From Myxococcota bacterium (GTDB lineage Bacteria > Myxococcota_A > Polyangia > Polyangiales > Polyangiaceae), in assembly GCA_963169915.1 (NCBI GenBank), contig CAUJEM010000132.1:1-47785 (forward strand): 47,785 nucleotides of DNA. Direction: 5' to 3'. The translations under genes and the position numbers were made by a program. Shown piece after piece: positions 1-7,812 of this stretch (position 1 is the first letter of the stretch; each line of letters begins with the position of its first letter). The notes beneath the pieces were generated by a model that was given only the letters and a program-made list of their open reading frames with translations, ran no database searches and was not told the origin of the DNA.

Positions 1-529
1 GAAACTCCGCGCCCTTCATGCTCGTCCTGACCTGCCCGAGCTGCGCCGTGCCCCCCTCACGAGGGATGGTGAGGTCGACGCCGAACACGCCGCCCTTCGC
101 GGGCTCCTCGACGGACCCATAGCAGGCCCGTAGCGCTTCGAAGCGCGCCTCGAGCGCGTCGAGCAAGGGGCGCTTGCTCGACGCGTCGTTCGGTCCGCCG
201 CCGATGTGCATCCCGTAGCTGCTGAGCTGCACCTCCGGCAAGCCGGCGCCCTCGGGCGGCGCGTGAGGTGGCGGGGGCGCGGCACTAGCGGCCTGGGCCT
301 GCTCGGCGAGTCCAGTCCCTGCGGGAGCGGTCGTCCCGGGAGCCGGGGCGGGGGCCGCGGGCGCGCTCGGCGGCGCAGGGACGGATGCGGCGCTGGACGG
401 GACGGGAGCGGGAGCGCCGCTGGCGGGCGGGCTCGCAGCGGCAGGCGCCGCTGGCTCCTCCACGCAGTGCGGGGCGCAGGCCGAGGCGAGGAGCGCACCG
501 AGACCGAGCAGTGACCACGGTGAAGACAT
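1..529 (-). CDS. Putative lipoprotein, 3' end outside window
   Basis: The reading frame runs off the left edge, so only the first 176 residues are visible. The start is ATG at 529. It begins MSSPWSLLGLGALLASAC, a short hydrophobic signal ending in a lipobox-like LASAC with Cys18, so an exported lipoprotein is likely. Residues of about 25-100 are an Ala/Pro/Ser-rich linker. The rest is more ordered: a segment with FEALRACYGSVEE, then GGVFGVDLTIPREGG. The pattern of a Cys-Tyr on a helix followed by an alternating beta strand and GG recalls the C-terminal domain of myxobacterial AgmX/PglI-like and TonB-like envelope proteins. That resemblance is a weak inference. It is divergent from the lipoprotein at 596, with 66 bp between them. 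Confidence 0.75.
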   Translation of the reverse strand, partial: MSSPWSLLGLGALLASACAPHCVEEPAAPAAASPPASGAPAPVPSSAASVPAPPSAPAAPAPAPGTTAPAGTGLAEQAQAASAAPPPPHAPPEGAGLPEVQLSSYGMHIGGGPNDASSKRPLLDALEARFEALRACYGSVEEPAKGGVFGVDLTIPREGGTAQLGQVRTSMKGAEF

Positions 530-536
530 CTCGGTT

Positions 537-542
537 CACCTA
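537..542 (-). promoter_or_regulatory. -10-like element of the left-edge lipoprotein
   Basis: TAGGTG, preceded by GC, ends 7 nt before the ATG at 529. A weak TGGCCA sits 17 nt further upstream. Confidence 0.4.
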
Positions 543-569
543 GCGCGCTCGCTCCGGCCTGGCCAGCAC

Positions 570-582
570 CACGAGCCTCGTG
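570..582. promoter_or_regulatory. Dyad in a divergent intergenic region
   Basis: CACGAG-C-CTCGTG is a perfect 6-bp dyad around one central base, inside the 66-bp space between two divergent lipoprotein genes. It is interleaved with a second inverted pair (557-563 with 582-588). It could be an operator or a hairpin; no regulator can be named. Confidence 0.3.
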
Positions 583-595
583 CCAGGCTCGCGCG

Positions 596-1876
596 GTGCG
601 AAGCTTGGTCCTCGGCGCGGCGCTCTTGGGAGGCACCCTGGCGCTGGCCTGTCAGCAGCGCCGCGGCCGTCCCGCGCCGAGCGAGGCGCCACCGAGCCCC
701 AGCCACCCCAGCGCGCCCGTCAGCGCGAGCGCGACCTCACCGCCGTCCTCTGCAGCGGCGGCTCCACTGGAGCCGCCGCTGCAGCCGCCGCTGGAGGCCG
801 CGCCGGGAGCGCCGGCCGGGGTCAGCGCGCCCCGCGCGCCCACGCACGCGCTGCGGCCGCTCATCATCGACGAACCGACCGTCGTGGGGCCGCCCGCGCC
901 GGCGACGGCGTGCGCTGCGGGCGTCGCGCTGCTCGCCAAGAGCGACCGGCTCCACCTCGCGCGGCTGCGACCCTTGGCGCGTGGCAAGCGCGGCAAGGCG
1001 GCGCTCGACGAGCTGCGGCGCCCCGACGCGGAGTTTCAGCCGGCCCAGCGGGGCCCCGCCGTGCTGGGTGCCTTCGCCTACTTCGCGGCGCACGGCCAGC
1101 TCTTGCGCGCGCGGCTGGATGGCTCGGCGCCCGAGCCGCTCACGCACGACGCGCGCCCGGCGGCGCGCGTCGCTGCCGCCGCGCTCGCCGGGCGCCCCGC
1201 CGTCCTTTACCTCGACAGCGGGCCGGACGAGGCGCGCAGCGCGCGGCTCTGGCTCGAGGGCGCCTCCCCCCTCAGGATCTCCACGGAGGCCGCCGGGGCC
1301 CACAGCGTCGCCCTGGTGCCTAGCGGGGAGGAGCTCCTGGCGCTGTCGCTCGACGCGCGCACCGGCATGACCCAGCTCCACTCCCGCGCCGTCGCGTGGC
1401 AGGACGGACGCCTGGCGCTCGGGCTGGACCGAGTGCGCTGGGTCGCGGGGCCCGCGCAGTCGCTCACGGAGCTGACGGCGCTCGGCGGCGCGAAGGAGGT
1501 GACGGCGTTCATCGCCATCGAGCGAGGCGCCACGGACTTCGGACTCGCCACCCTCCGCCTCCCCGCCGACGAGGAGCAGGAGGCCCGCAGCGTCTGGCGG
1601 CTGTTCCCCAATGGCATCGATCCGGCGCCCGCCAGCGCGGCGTCCTTGTGTGGGCGAGCGTACGTCTTGTATGCGCTCCCCATCACCGCGGCGGTCGACA
1701 GCCTCCTGCGCGTGGTGCTTGCGCCGCTCGAGGACGGGGAGCTCGGCGCGCCCGAGGCCATCACCACCGTGGGCAGCCTCACGGATCTCTCCCTCGCGAC
1801 CACCAGCGGCGGCGGCGTGGCGGCGTGGGTCGCGGACGGCAACACCTGGGGCACCACGCTCCGCTGCCCGCGCTGA
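596..1876 (+). CDS. Putative secreted lipoprotein, possible beta-propeller
   Basis: 426 residues from GTG at 596. The N-terminus MRSLVLGAALLGGTLALAC is a signal peptide with lipobox LALAC (Cys19). A Pro/Ala/Ser-rich linker runs to about residue 75. The remainder contains repeated short beta-type segments (FAYFAAHGQLLRARLDG, AVLYLDSGPD, YVLYALPI, GGGVAAWVADGNTW) spaced as in propeller proteins, but no family signature is clear. A CAGGCT element ends 6 nt before the GTG, one base from the TAGGCT seen before other starts here. It lies 95 nt ahead of the methyltransferase gene and probably outside that transcription unit. Function unknown. Confidence 0.8.
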   Translation: MRSLVLGAALLGGTLALACQQRRGRPAPSEAPPSPSHPSAPVSASATSPPSSAAAAPLEPPLQPPLEAAPGAPAGVSAPRAPTHALRPLIIDEPTVVGPPAPATACAAGVALLAKSDRLHLARLRPLARGKRGKAALDELRRPDAEFQPAQRGPAVLGAFAYFAAHGQLLRARLDGSAPEPLTHDARPAARVAAAALAGRPAVLYLDSGPDEARSARLWLEGASPLRISTEAAGAHSVALVPSGEELLALSLDARTGMTQLHSRAVAWQDGRLALGLDRVRWVAGPAQSLTELTALGGAKEVTAFIAIERGATDFGLATLRLPADEEQEARSVWRLFPNGIDPAPASAASLCGRAYVLYALPITAAVDSLLRVVLAPLEDGELGAPEAITTVGSLTDLSLATTSGGGVAAWVADGNTWGTTLRCPR

Positions 1877-1959
1877 GCCAGCCCTTCCGTGTGGCGGCGC
1901 GCCGCCGGCACGACACCCCGCGAGCGCACGCTCGGGTTCCCAAGCGTGGCAGGTCGGGC

Positions 1960-1965
1960 TATCTG
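1960..1965 (+). promoter_or_regulatory. -10-like element of the methyltransferase gene
   Basis: TATCTG, preceded by GC, ends 6 nt before the GTG at 1972. Confidence 0.35.
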
Positions 1966-1971
1966 GCGCCC

Positions 1972-2808
1972 GTGCCCAGCTCCCCTACCCCCTCTCGCGC
2001 GCGGCGCGCTACGAAGCCCGCGTGGACGGCGCGCACCGCCGACAAGCACCGCCTCTACCAGCTCAGCGTCCAAGCCCCCGAGCGTGAGGTCGCGTTCCTC
2101 GACCGCTGCTTCCGCAAGCTGCGCGGTCGCCGCCCGCTGCGGCTACGCGAGGATTTCTGCGGGACCGCCGCGCTCTGCGCCGCCTGGGTGGGCTCTCTGC
2201 CCACGCGCACCGCGACCGGCGTCGACATCGACCCCGAGGTGCTGGCGTGGGGGCAGGACCACAACCTCGCTCCGCTGGGAGCCTCGACCGCCGCGCGGGT
2301 GGCCTTGCTCGAGCAGGACGTCCGCGCCGCATCACCGAAGAAGCACGAGCTGACGGTTGCCTTCAACTACAGCTACTGGGTCTTTCGCACGCGCGCCGAG
2401 CTGCGGCGCTACTTCGAGAGCGTCCGCGCGGGGCTCGAGCCCGACGGGCTCTTCTTCCTGGACTGCTACGGTGGCACCGAGGCCGAGGACGTCTTGAGCG
2501 AGCGCCGCAAGATCAAGGAAGGCTTCACCTACGTCTGGCAGCAGGCGAAGTTCGATCCTATCACGTACTCCGTCGTCAACCACATCGACTTCGAGTTCAA
2601 GGACGGCTCCACGCTGCGGCGCGCCTTCACCTACGAGTGGCGCTTCTGGACCTTGCCGGAGCTCCAAGAGCTGCTCCACGAGGCGGGGTTTCGACGGGTG
2701 GACGTGTACTGGGATCGGGCCAAGCGCGAAGACGAGGAGCGCTTCCTCCCGACGCGGGAGGCGAAGAACCAGCCGGGCTGGCTCGCCTACCTGGTCGCGC
2801 AGCGCTGA
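1972..2808 (+). CDS. Class I SAM-dependent methyltransferase
   Basis: 278 residues with a Rossmann-type methyltransferase core. Motif I is atypical: LREDFCGTAALCA (about residues 58-70) replaces the usual GxGxG. It is followed by an acidic SAM-ribose loop GVDIDPE (83-89). A predicted post-motif strand (ELTVAFNYSYW) and a C-terminal region with EWRFWTLPELQELLHEAGF match the layout of small-molecule methyltransferases. The reading frame is open as far back as 1396, but that extension overlaps the upstream lipoprotein gene and is low-complexity. I therefore chose GTG 1972, which has a -10-like element beside it. The substrate cannot be told from the sequence. The zinc-ribbon gene begins 48 nt downstream. 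Confidence 0.85.
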   Translation: MPSSPTPSRARRATKPAWTARTADKHRLYQLSVQAPEREVAFLDRCFRKLRGRRPLRLREDFCGTAALCAAWVGSLPTRTATGVDIDPEVLAWGQDHNLAPLGASTAARVALLEQDVRAASPKKHELTVAFNYSYWVFRTRAELRRYFESVRAGLEPDGLFFLDCYGGTEAEDVLSERRKIKEGFTYVWQQAKFDPITYSVVNHIDFEFKDGSTLRRAFTYEWRFWTLPELQELLHEAGFRRVDVYWDRAKREDEERFLPTREAKNQPGWLAYLVAQR

Positions 2809-2822
2809 GCGCACAGCACCGC

Positions 2823-2850
2823 TTGGAGGGGCGCAGCCTTGGCCTATACT
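2823..2850 (+). promoter_or_regulatory. Sigma-70-like promoter of the zinc-ribbon gene
   Basis: TTGGAG (2823-2828), a 16-bp spacer and TATACT (2845-2850) lie just after the methyltransferase stop. The -10 ends 6 nt before the ATG, so the transcript would have almost no leader. Confidence 0.5.
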
Positions 2851-2856
2851 GAGCCG

Positions 2857-3420
2857 ATGCTGCCGCGCTGCCCTCACCGTCATGGCGTGCTCGAGCGCGT
2901 GGAGGCCCCGCTGCCCCGCTGGCGCTGCGCGCTCTGTCAGGGCTGCTTCGTCGACGGCCCCACGCTCGGCGGGCTGGAGGCGGAGCCCTCCCGCTGCGCT
3001 CGCCTCGCCGGCGAGCTGAGCGAGCGTGCGGCCGGGACCACGCTGGAGATCCAGTACGTCCCTTGCCCCTACTGTCAGAGCTTGATGAACCGCCGCGCCT
3101 ACGCGCGAGGCGCGAAGGTGATCGTCGACGCGTGTCAGCGGCATGGCGTGTGGTTCGACGCGGGTGAGCTGACGCGCACGCTGGCGTTCATCGGGCGGGG
3201 TGGCCTCGAGATGGCATCCCGTCGCCTCCAAGAGGAGCAGGCCGAGGCGGCGCGCCAGCAGCGGGTGGAGCAGTACAAGCAGACGCTCGACGAGAGCTTC
3301 GGCCAGGCCGGCGCCAGCGCCGTGCAGGGGCGGTTCTGGTACGGACAGCGCGCCCGCCGTGAGCTGGCCTTCTACCGCGCCCTCGGCTCGGTCTGGGACT
3401 TGACGCGCCGCACCCGCTGA
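2857..3420 (+). CDS. TFIIB-type zinc-ribbon protein
   Basis: 187 residues with two metal-binding patches. The first has Cys5 and Cys24-x2-Cys27-x2-Cys30. The second is a good zf-TFIIB match: CPYC (70-73) followed by [15 protein letters not shown] (Cys93, His96). Bacterial proteins of this family are small putative nucleic-acid- or protein-binding zinc proteins without a settled role. The C-terminal half is a charged helix (about 115-145, rich in Glu, Gln and Arg) ending in a basic tail. I took ATG 2857 rather than an in-frame TTG at 2839 because the TTG would lie inside the promoter. No other zinc-related gene is adjacent. Confidence 0.82.
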   Translation: MLPRCPHRHGVLERVEAPLPRWRCALCQGCFVDGPTLGGLEAEPSRCARLAGELSERAAGTTLEIQYVPCPYCQSLMNRRAYARGAKVIVDACQRHGVWFDAGELTRTLAFIGRGGLEMASRRLQEEQAEAARQQRVEQYKQTLDESFGQAGASAVQGRFWYGQRARRELAFYRALGSVWDLTRRTR

Positions 3421-3463
3421 GCCCCTCACCGGCCGCTCGCTCCCGTCACACGCTAGGCGCCGC

Positions 3464-3492
3464 TTGCGAGCCTCCAAGCCGGCGGCTAGGGT
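3464..3492 (+). promoter_or_regulatory. Promoter of the thiolase gene
   Basis: TTGCGA (3464-3469), a 17-bp spacer and TAGGGT (3487-3492) predict a start near 3499 and a leader of about 75 nt. TGGAG lies 8 nt before the ATG at 3573. This is one of the few units here with a true leader and both promoter boxes. Confidence 0.5.
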
Positions 3493-3572
3493 TTCGGCCA
3501 CTTGGCCAGTTTTCCTGCGAGGCTCCGATGCGCGGAGGCCCAACGGCTGGTCAGCAGCGCTGGAGCAGACAG

Positions 3573-4769
3573 ATGGGTCGCAAGGTGTACGTCGTGGGCG
3601 TTGGAATGACGAAGTTCGAGAAGCCGGGCTCCCGGGACTGGGACTACCCGCAGATGGTCAAGGAGGCGGGCGAGAAGGCCCTGGCGGACGCTGGGATCGG
3701 CTTCGACCAAGTCCAGCAGGCGGTGGCTGGCTACTGCTATGGGGAGAGCACCTCGGGGGAGCGCGCGCTCTACGAGCTCGGGCTCACGGGCATCCCCATC
3801 TACAACGTGAACAACAACTGCTCCACGGGCTCCACGGCGCTGTTCTTGGCCAAGCAGCTCGTGGAGGGTGGCCTCGCGGACTGCGTGATGGCCGCCGGCT
3901 TCGAGAAGATGGAAAAAGGCTCCCTCGGCGCCAAGTACATGGATCGCACCAACCCGCTGGACAAGCACATGATGCTGATGATGGAGCTGCGGGAGTTCGC
4001 GCCAGCGCCGCCAGCTCCGCAGATGTTCGGCAACGCCGGCCGTGAGCACATGGAGAAGTACGGCACCAAGCGTGAGAGCTTTGCGCGCATCGGCTGGAAG
4101 AACCACAAGCACTCCGTCAACAACCCCTACTCCCAGTTCCAAGACGAGTACTCCTTCGAGGACGTGCTGAACGCCAAGATGGTGTACGACCCGCTCACCA
4201 AGCTGCAGTGCTGCCCCACCAGCGACGGCGCCGGCTGCGCGCTCGTCGTCAGCGAGGACTTCGTCAAGCGCCACGGCCTACAAGACAAGGCAGTGGAGAT
4301 CGTCGGCATGGGCATGGCTACGGATTTCCGCAGCTCCTTCGACGACCGGAGCTGCATCAAGATCGTCGGGTACGACATGACCAAGGCCGCGGCGCTCAAG
4401 GCCTACGAGCAGTCGGGCCTCGGCCCGGAGGACGTGGGCGTGGTGGAGCTGCACGACTGCTTCAGCGCGAACGAGCTCATCACCTACGAGGCGCTCGGCC
4501 TCTGCCCCGAGGGCAAGGGCGGCGAGTTCGCCGACAGCGGCGCCACCACCTACGGCGGCAAGGTCGTGGTCAACCCGTCGGGCGGGCTCATCTCCAAGGG
4601 GCACCCGCTGGGCGCCACCGGCCTCGCCCAGTGCGCGGAGCTCAACTGGCAGCTCCGTGGCCAGGCGGACAAGCGCCAGGTGCCGGGCGTCAAGGTGGCC
4701 CTCCAGCACAACCTGGGGCTGGGCGGCGCGGCGGTCGTCACGCTCTACCGTAAGGGCAGCTTCAGCTGA
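3573..4769 (+). CDS. Thiolase-like lipid-transfer protein (SCP-x family)
   Basis: 398 residues, the usual length for the SCP-x/SCP2-thiolase-like branch of the thiolase superfamily. These act on acyl-CoA or sterol-side-chain-like substrates in the cytoplasm, or have lost cleavage activity. Visible are the N-terminal [16 protein letters not shown], the nucleophile region [11 protein letters not shown] with Cys83, [14 protein letters not shown] with the family His, [17 protein letters not shown], and the closing [18 protein letters not shown]. All catalytic-site loops are intact. The start is the ATG preceded by TGGAG; an in-frame ATG at 3528 gives an unlikely Gly/Gln/Arg-rich lead. It stands alone, with no acyl-CoA dehydrogenase or hydratase beside it, so the pathway is open. 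Confidence 0.9.
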   Translation: MGRKVYVVGVGMTKFEKPGSRDWDYPQMVKEAGEKALADAGIGFDQVQQAVAGYCYGESTSGERALYELGLTGIPIYNVNNNCSTGSTALFLAKQLVEGGLADCVMAAGFEKMEKGSLGAKYMDRTNPLDKHMMLMMELREFAPAPPAPQMFGNAGREHMEKYGTKRESFARIGWKNHKHSVNNPYSQFQDEYSFEDVLNAKMVYDPLTKLQCCPTSDGAGCALVVSEDFVKRHGLQDKAVEIVGMGMATDFRSSFDDRSCIKIVGYDMTKAAALKAYEQSGLGPEDVGVVELHDCFSANELITYEALGLCPEGKGGEFADSGATTYGGKVVVNPSGGLISKGHPLGATGLAQCAELNWQLRGQADKRQVPGVKVALQHNLGLGGAAVVTLYRKGSFS

Positions 4770-4775
4770 GCCCGG

Positions 4776-4823
4776 GAGCCCGAGGTGAGCCGCCCCCACC
4801 GAGGCCCGGCTCATCTCGGGCTC
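4776..4823 (+). terminator. Long hairpin after the thiolase gene
   Basis: A 17-bp stem (4776-4792 with 4807-4823, one G-U pair) and a 14-nt loop start 6 nt after the thiolase stop. There is no T-run behind it, so intrinsic termination is uncertain; RNA 3'-end protection is an alternative. Confidence 0.55.
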
Positions 4824-4863
4824 ATCGACGCCGGGGGTGAGCCGAATGGCGCGCTCGTGCGTC

Positions 4864-4869
4864 TAGCTT
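4864..4869 (+). promoter_or_regulatory. -10-like element of the small Cys lipoprotein
   Basis: TAGCTT ends 7 nt before the ATG at 4877, with no Shine-Dalgarno sequence between. Confidence 0.4.
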
Positions 4870-4876
4870 CATCGAG

Positions 4877-5398
4877 ATGCTCCACCGCGGCGCCGCCATC
4901 GCTCTCTGGCTTGGGATGTCGAGCGCGGGCTGCGCTGGAGCGGCCCGCGCGCCCGAGGCGCCCAGCCCACCGCAGGCCACGGAGCCCGCTGCGCCCAGCG
5001 CCGCGGAGGCCGAGGAGGCGCCACCGCAGCCCACCCTCCCCGAAGCGGAGGCTCAGCTCGCCGCCGCCCAGGCGGAGCTCGAGGGGCTGTTCCAGGGCGT
5101 CGCGGCCGTAGCCCCCCCCCCACCGGCCGAGCGTCAGCCCGCCACCACCCCAGGCAGCGCCGACTCCTCCGCGGACGCCGCCCGCGCGAGCGGCGGTGCC
5201 GCCGCTCCCACGGGGAGCAGCCCCAAGGCGAGCCCACAGCGCTGCGTCGCGGCGTGCAAGGCCTTCGCCTCGCTCAGCCGCGCGGTGGACGCCATCTGTC
5301 GCCTCAGCGAGGACGCCGCGCAGTGTGAGCGCGCGCGGCGCACCCGTGAGGAGCAAGCGCGCCGAGTCGCGGTCTGCGGCTGCAGCGCGGAGCCCTGA
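4877..5398 (+). CDS. Small lipoprotein with C-terminal Cys motif
   Basis: 173 residues. The signal sequence ends in a lipobox-like SSAGC (Cys19). The middle (about 25-120) is a Pro/Ala/Ser-rich spacer with one helical piece, EAQLAAAQAELEGLFQG. The last 50 residues form a compact Cys-rich helical domain: CVAACKAF, then ICRLSEDAAQCERARRT, and a terminal CGC. This suggests a disulphide-stabilised helical hairpin. I take it to be a small periplasmic or outer-membrane lipoprotein of a type common in Polyangia, with no assigned function. Its neighbours are also envelope proteins. Confidence 0.75.
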   Translation: MLHRGAAIALWLGMSSAGCAGAARAPEAPSPPQATEPAAPSAAEAEEAPPQPTLPEAEAQLAAAQAELEGLFQGVAAVAPPPPAERQPATTPGSADSSADAARASGGAAAPTGSSPKASPQRCVAACKAFASLSRAVDAICRLSEDAAQCERARRTREEQARRVAVCGCSAEP

Positions 5399-5446
5399 GG
5401 GACGGGGCGCGCCAGCGCGGACGAGGCGGGGAGGGCGCTTTTGCGC

Positions 5447-5452
5447 TAGCCT
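5447..5452 (+). promoter_or_regulatory. -10-like element upstream of the VWA lipoprotein
   Basis: TAGCCT, preceded by GC, predicts transcription from about 5460 and a leader of about 24 nt carrying CGGAG 6 nt before the TTG start. Confidence 0.4.
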
Positions 5453-5483
5453 ACGGCGCACACGCTTTCCCTCGGAGTCTGCC

Positions 5484-6674
5484 TTGGTCTCTTCGCTCCT
5501 TCGCCGAAGCTCTCTCGCGCTCATGCTTGGGTGGTCCTCAGTCCTCGCGCTGGCGTGCAGCGCGGGCGGCGCCCGTGAAGAGGACGGTGAGGGCAGCGGC
5601 GGCGCGGGCGCGCAGGGAGGGGGCGCGGGCACCATCGGTAACCCAGACGGCGGCGGCATGGATTTTACCGGCTGCGCCTCGGACGTGAAGGACGGCACGC
5701 TGCTGCCGCTCGACATGTACATCATGCTGGACCGCTCAGGGTCCATGCGCAGCGATGGCGTGGACTACTGGGGCCCGGTCACTCAAGCCATCTCCACCTT
5801 CGTGCAGCACCCAGACGCGGAGGGCATCAGCGTGGGGCTGGGCTACTTCCCCGTCCGCGCCCGCACCCCGCTCCCCGTCCGCTGCACCAACCACCAGCAG
5901 TGCGGCATCTACGGCCCCTGCGTGGCTGGGTTCAACGTCTGCGAGGGCGCCATGGGGGGCGAGCAAAACTCCTGCGAGTGGTCGGACTACCGCGTCCCGC
6001 CCGTCCCCATCGCGGAGCTCCCGGCGGGCGCGAGCGCCATCGTGCAGAGCCTCAACGCCACGGCCCCGGAGGGCGGCACCACCCCCACCACGCCGGCGCT
6101 GCAGGGCGCGCTCAGCTACGCGCAGGCCTGGGCGCAGGAGCACCCGGATCACATCACCTTGGTCGTCCTCGCCTCGGACGGCGCGCCGAACACCTGCGTG
6201 GGCAACAGCACGCAGGCGGCCGCCAACCTCGCCGCGAAGGCCCTCACGGAGACCCCCTCCATCCCTACCTTCGTGATCGGCATCGGCAACGTCAGCGCGC
6301 TCCACCAGATCGCCCAGGCGGGCGGCACCCAGCAAGCGCTCATCGTCTCCGGGAGCGACCCTGGCCAAGAGTTCCTCGATGCCATGAACGAGATCCGCGG
6401 CGCCATGGGCTGTCAATTCAAGCTGCCCCCGCCGCCGCCGGGCGAGACGCTGGAGCCCTCCCGCGTCAACGTCGCCTTCACGCCCACCGGCGGGCAGCGG
6501 GCGGCCCTCGCGCAGGTGGCCGGCGCTGGTAGCTGCATGGGAGGCCCGGGCTGGTACTACGACAACCCCGCCAACCCCACGAAGATCCTCCTGTGTCCTG
6601 CGAGCTGTGACTACGTCAAGCACGGCCAGGTGCGCGTGGAGATCGTGATGGGCTGCAAGACCATCATCAACTGA
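5484..6674 (+). CDS. VWA-domain lipoprotein
   Basis: 396 residues from TTG 5484, chosen because CGGAG lies 6 nt upstream and the result is a clean signal peptide (RR, hydrophobic core, lipobox LALAC with Cys25). A Gly-rich linker (about 33-60) precedes a von Willebrand factor A domain. The metal-ion-dependent adhesion site starts with MLDRSGSM (DxSxS at 83-87). A later TPTTPALQGAL supplies the Thr ligand and LVVLASDGAPNTC the second Asp. Eight or more cysteines suggest disulphides, as expected outside the cytoplasm. The likely role is calcium- or magnesium-dependent protein binding at the cell surface; the partner is unknown. Many such Gly-linker VWA lipoproteins occur in myxobacteria. Confidence 0.88.
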   Translation: MVSSLLRRSSLALMLGWSSVLALACSAGGAREEDGEGSGGAGAQGGGAGTIGNPDGGGMDFTGCASDVKDGTLLPLDMYIMLDRSGSMRSDGVDYWGPVTQAISTFVQHPDAEGISVGLGYFPVRARTPLPVRCTNHQQCGIYGPCVAGFNVCEGAMGGEQNSCEWSDYRVPPVPIAELPAGASAIVQSLNATAPEGGTTPTTPALQGALSYAQAWAQEHPDHITLVVLASDGAPNTCVGNSTQAAANLAAKALTETPSIPTFVIGIGNVSALHQIAQAGGTQQALIVSGSDPGQEFLDAMNEIRGAMGCQFKLPPPPPGETLEPSRVNVAFTPTGGQRAALAQVAGAGSCMGGPGWYYDNPANPTKILLCPASCDYVKHGQVRVEIVMGCKTIIN

Positions 6675-6690
6675 GCCGCGCGAGGCTCAG
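6671..6690. terminator. Hairpin at the stop of the VWA gene
   Basis: CTGAGCC and GGCTCAG pair in a 7-bp stem with a 6-nt loop. The stem includes the stop codon. It lies between convergent genes. Confidence 0.35.
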
Positions 6691-6732
6691 GGCCGGAGCG
6701 CCGCGCCCGGGCACGGAACAGCGCGCGCCGTC

Positions 6733-7623
6733 TCAGGGGCCGAAGGCGAAGGTCCCGACGACCGCGAGCCGCCACGGCAGCGCGTTGCCTTCGCGCTTGC
6801 CGTCCTCATCCTTGCCGGGGTCTCGACAGCTCTCCTCACCGTCTCCTGCTTGCTCACAGAGCTGACGCGAGACGTGCAGGTAAGCGCCGAGCTGCGGGCC
6901 CAAGCGGATGAGGTCGGTGACCTGCCACTCCATCCCGAGCGTGAGCGGGTAGGCGACCCCCTTCGCGCTGAAGCGGTAGCGCTCCTGCGCGTTGGAGGCC
7001 TCCGCCGTGACGGTGCTGATACCGATGCCGAGCTGCGCGTAGGGGTTGAACTGCCCCGGCTTCAGCCAGTACCAGCGGATGACCGGCGCGAGGTACGTGG
7101 CGCTCAGCTTCACCTCATCCGGCTCTCCGTCGAGCTGCCCACGCCACGACTCTCTCACGCCAAAGCCCCAAGCGCTCAGCTCGAAGCCCGCTGACCAGTG
7201 GGGGTGAAAGCGCCACTGCGCCGCGAAGGTCAGCGCGATGCCGCCGTCCACCGGGCAGTCGCTGTCCGGCTTGTCCTTGTCACAGACCGCGTCCCCCAGG
7301 CCGGCCGCCACGCTCAGCTCGAGCGGCGGCGGGTACCCGCGCGCCCGCGTGGAAGGCTCACGCGCGACGGGCGCCGGCGCCACCGCGGGCGCTGGCGCGC
7401 CGCCCTCCACGCGAGGCGCCACCGCGGGCGACGCCGGGGGTGCCGCGCCAGGAGGCGGCTCCGTGGGGGCTGCCGCGGGCGCGGGCTCCGTGGTCGGCGG
7501 CGCAGTCGGCGCAGGCGCCGCAGGCGGCGGCGCGACGGGAGGGAAAGCGGCGGTGGACGGCGGCTCCGCCCGAGCCGCCGTCGACACCGCCAGAATGACG
7601 AGACCCAAGCACCATCGTGACAT
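6733..7623 (-). CDS. Putative outer-membrane beta-barrel protein
   Basis: 296 residues. A signal peptide (CLGLVILAVSTAARA, cleavage after ARA) is followed by a Pro/Ala/Thr-rich linker to about residue 100. The C-terminal 190 residues are built of alternating amphipathic strands with aromatic ends (LTFAAQWRFHPHWSAGFEL, VIRWYWLKPGQFNPYAQLG, YLHVSRQL). The last segment ends with a Phe two residues from the C-terminus (WRLAVVGTFAFGP), roughly as outer-membrane barrels do. No specific porin or OmpA family is recognised. I set the start at ATG 7623 because AGAGGTG lies 6 nt upstream; GTG 7632 is the alternative. Confidence 0.75.
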   Translation of the reverse strand: MSRWCLGLVILAVSTAARAEPPSTAAFPPVAPPPAAPAPTAPPTTEPAPAAAPTEPPPGAAPPASPAVAPRVEGGAPAPAVAPAPVAREPSTRARGYPPPLELSVAAGLGDAVCDKDKPDSDCPVDGGIALTFAAQWRFHPHWSAGFELSAWGFGVRESWRGQLDGEPDEVKLSATYLAPVIRWYWLKPGQFNPYAQLGIGISTVTAEASNAQERYRFSAKGVAYPLTLGMEWQVTDLIRLGPQLGAYLHVSRQLCEQAGDGEESCRDPGKDEDGKREGNALPWRLAVVGTFAFGP

Positions 7624-7643
7624 CGAGCGCACCTCTTGCAGTG

Positions 7644-7649
7644 ATCATA
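7644..7649 (-). promoter_or_regulatory. -10 element of the barrel-protein gene
   Basis: TATGAT on the minus strand predicts a start near 7637 and a leader of about 13 nt containing AGAGGTG. Confidence 0.45.
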
Positions 7650-7812
7650 CCAGGCGCACCACCGGGCGCTGGCGCGAGCTATGGTGGGGGATCGTCAACG
7701 AAGGTTCACGGCTCCGTGACGTCCCGTCCTCAGCGGCTCTGGGATCGCCCCCTGTGGCGAGCCGAGCTCCCGCCTCGAACGGCGACGCTGCCGCGGCGCG
7801 GTGCGCAGCGCC

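Noticed and set aside
1396..1971. A 192-residue N-terminal extension of the methyltransferase
   Set aside because: It overlaps the upstream lipoprotein gene in another frame and is Arg/Gly/Ala noise. The GTG at 1972 has a suitable upstream element.
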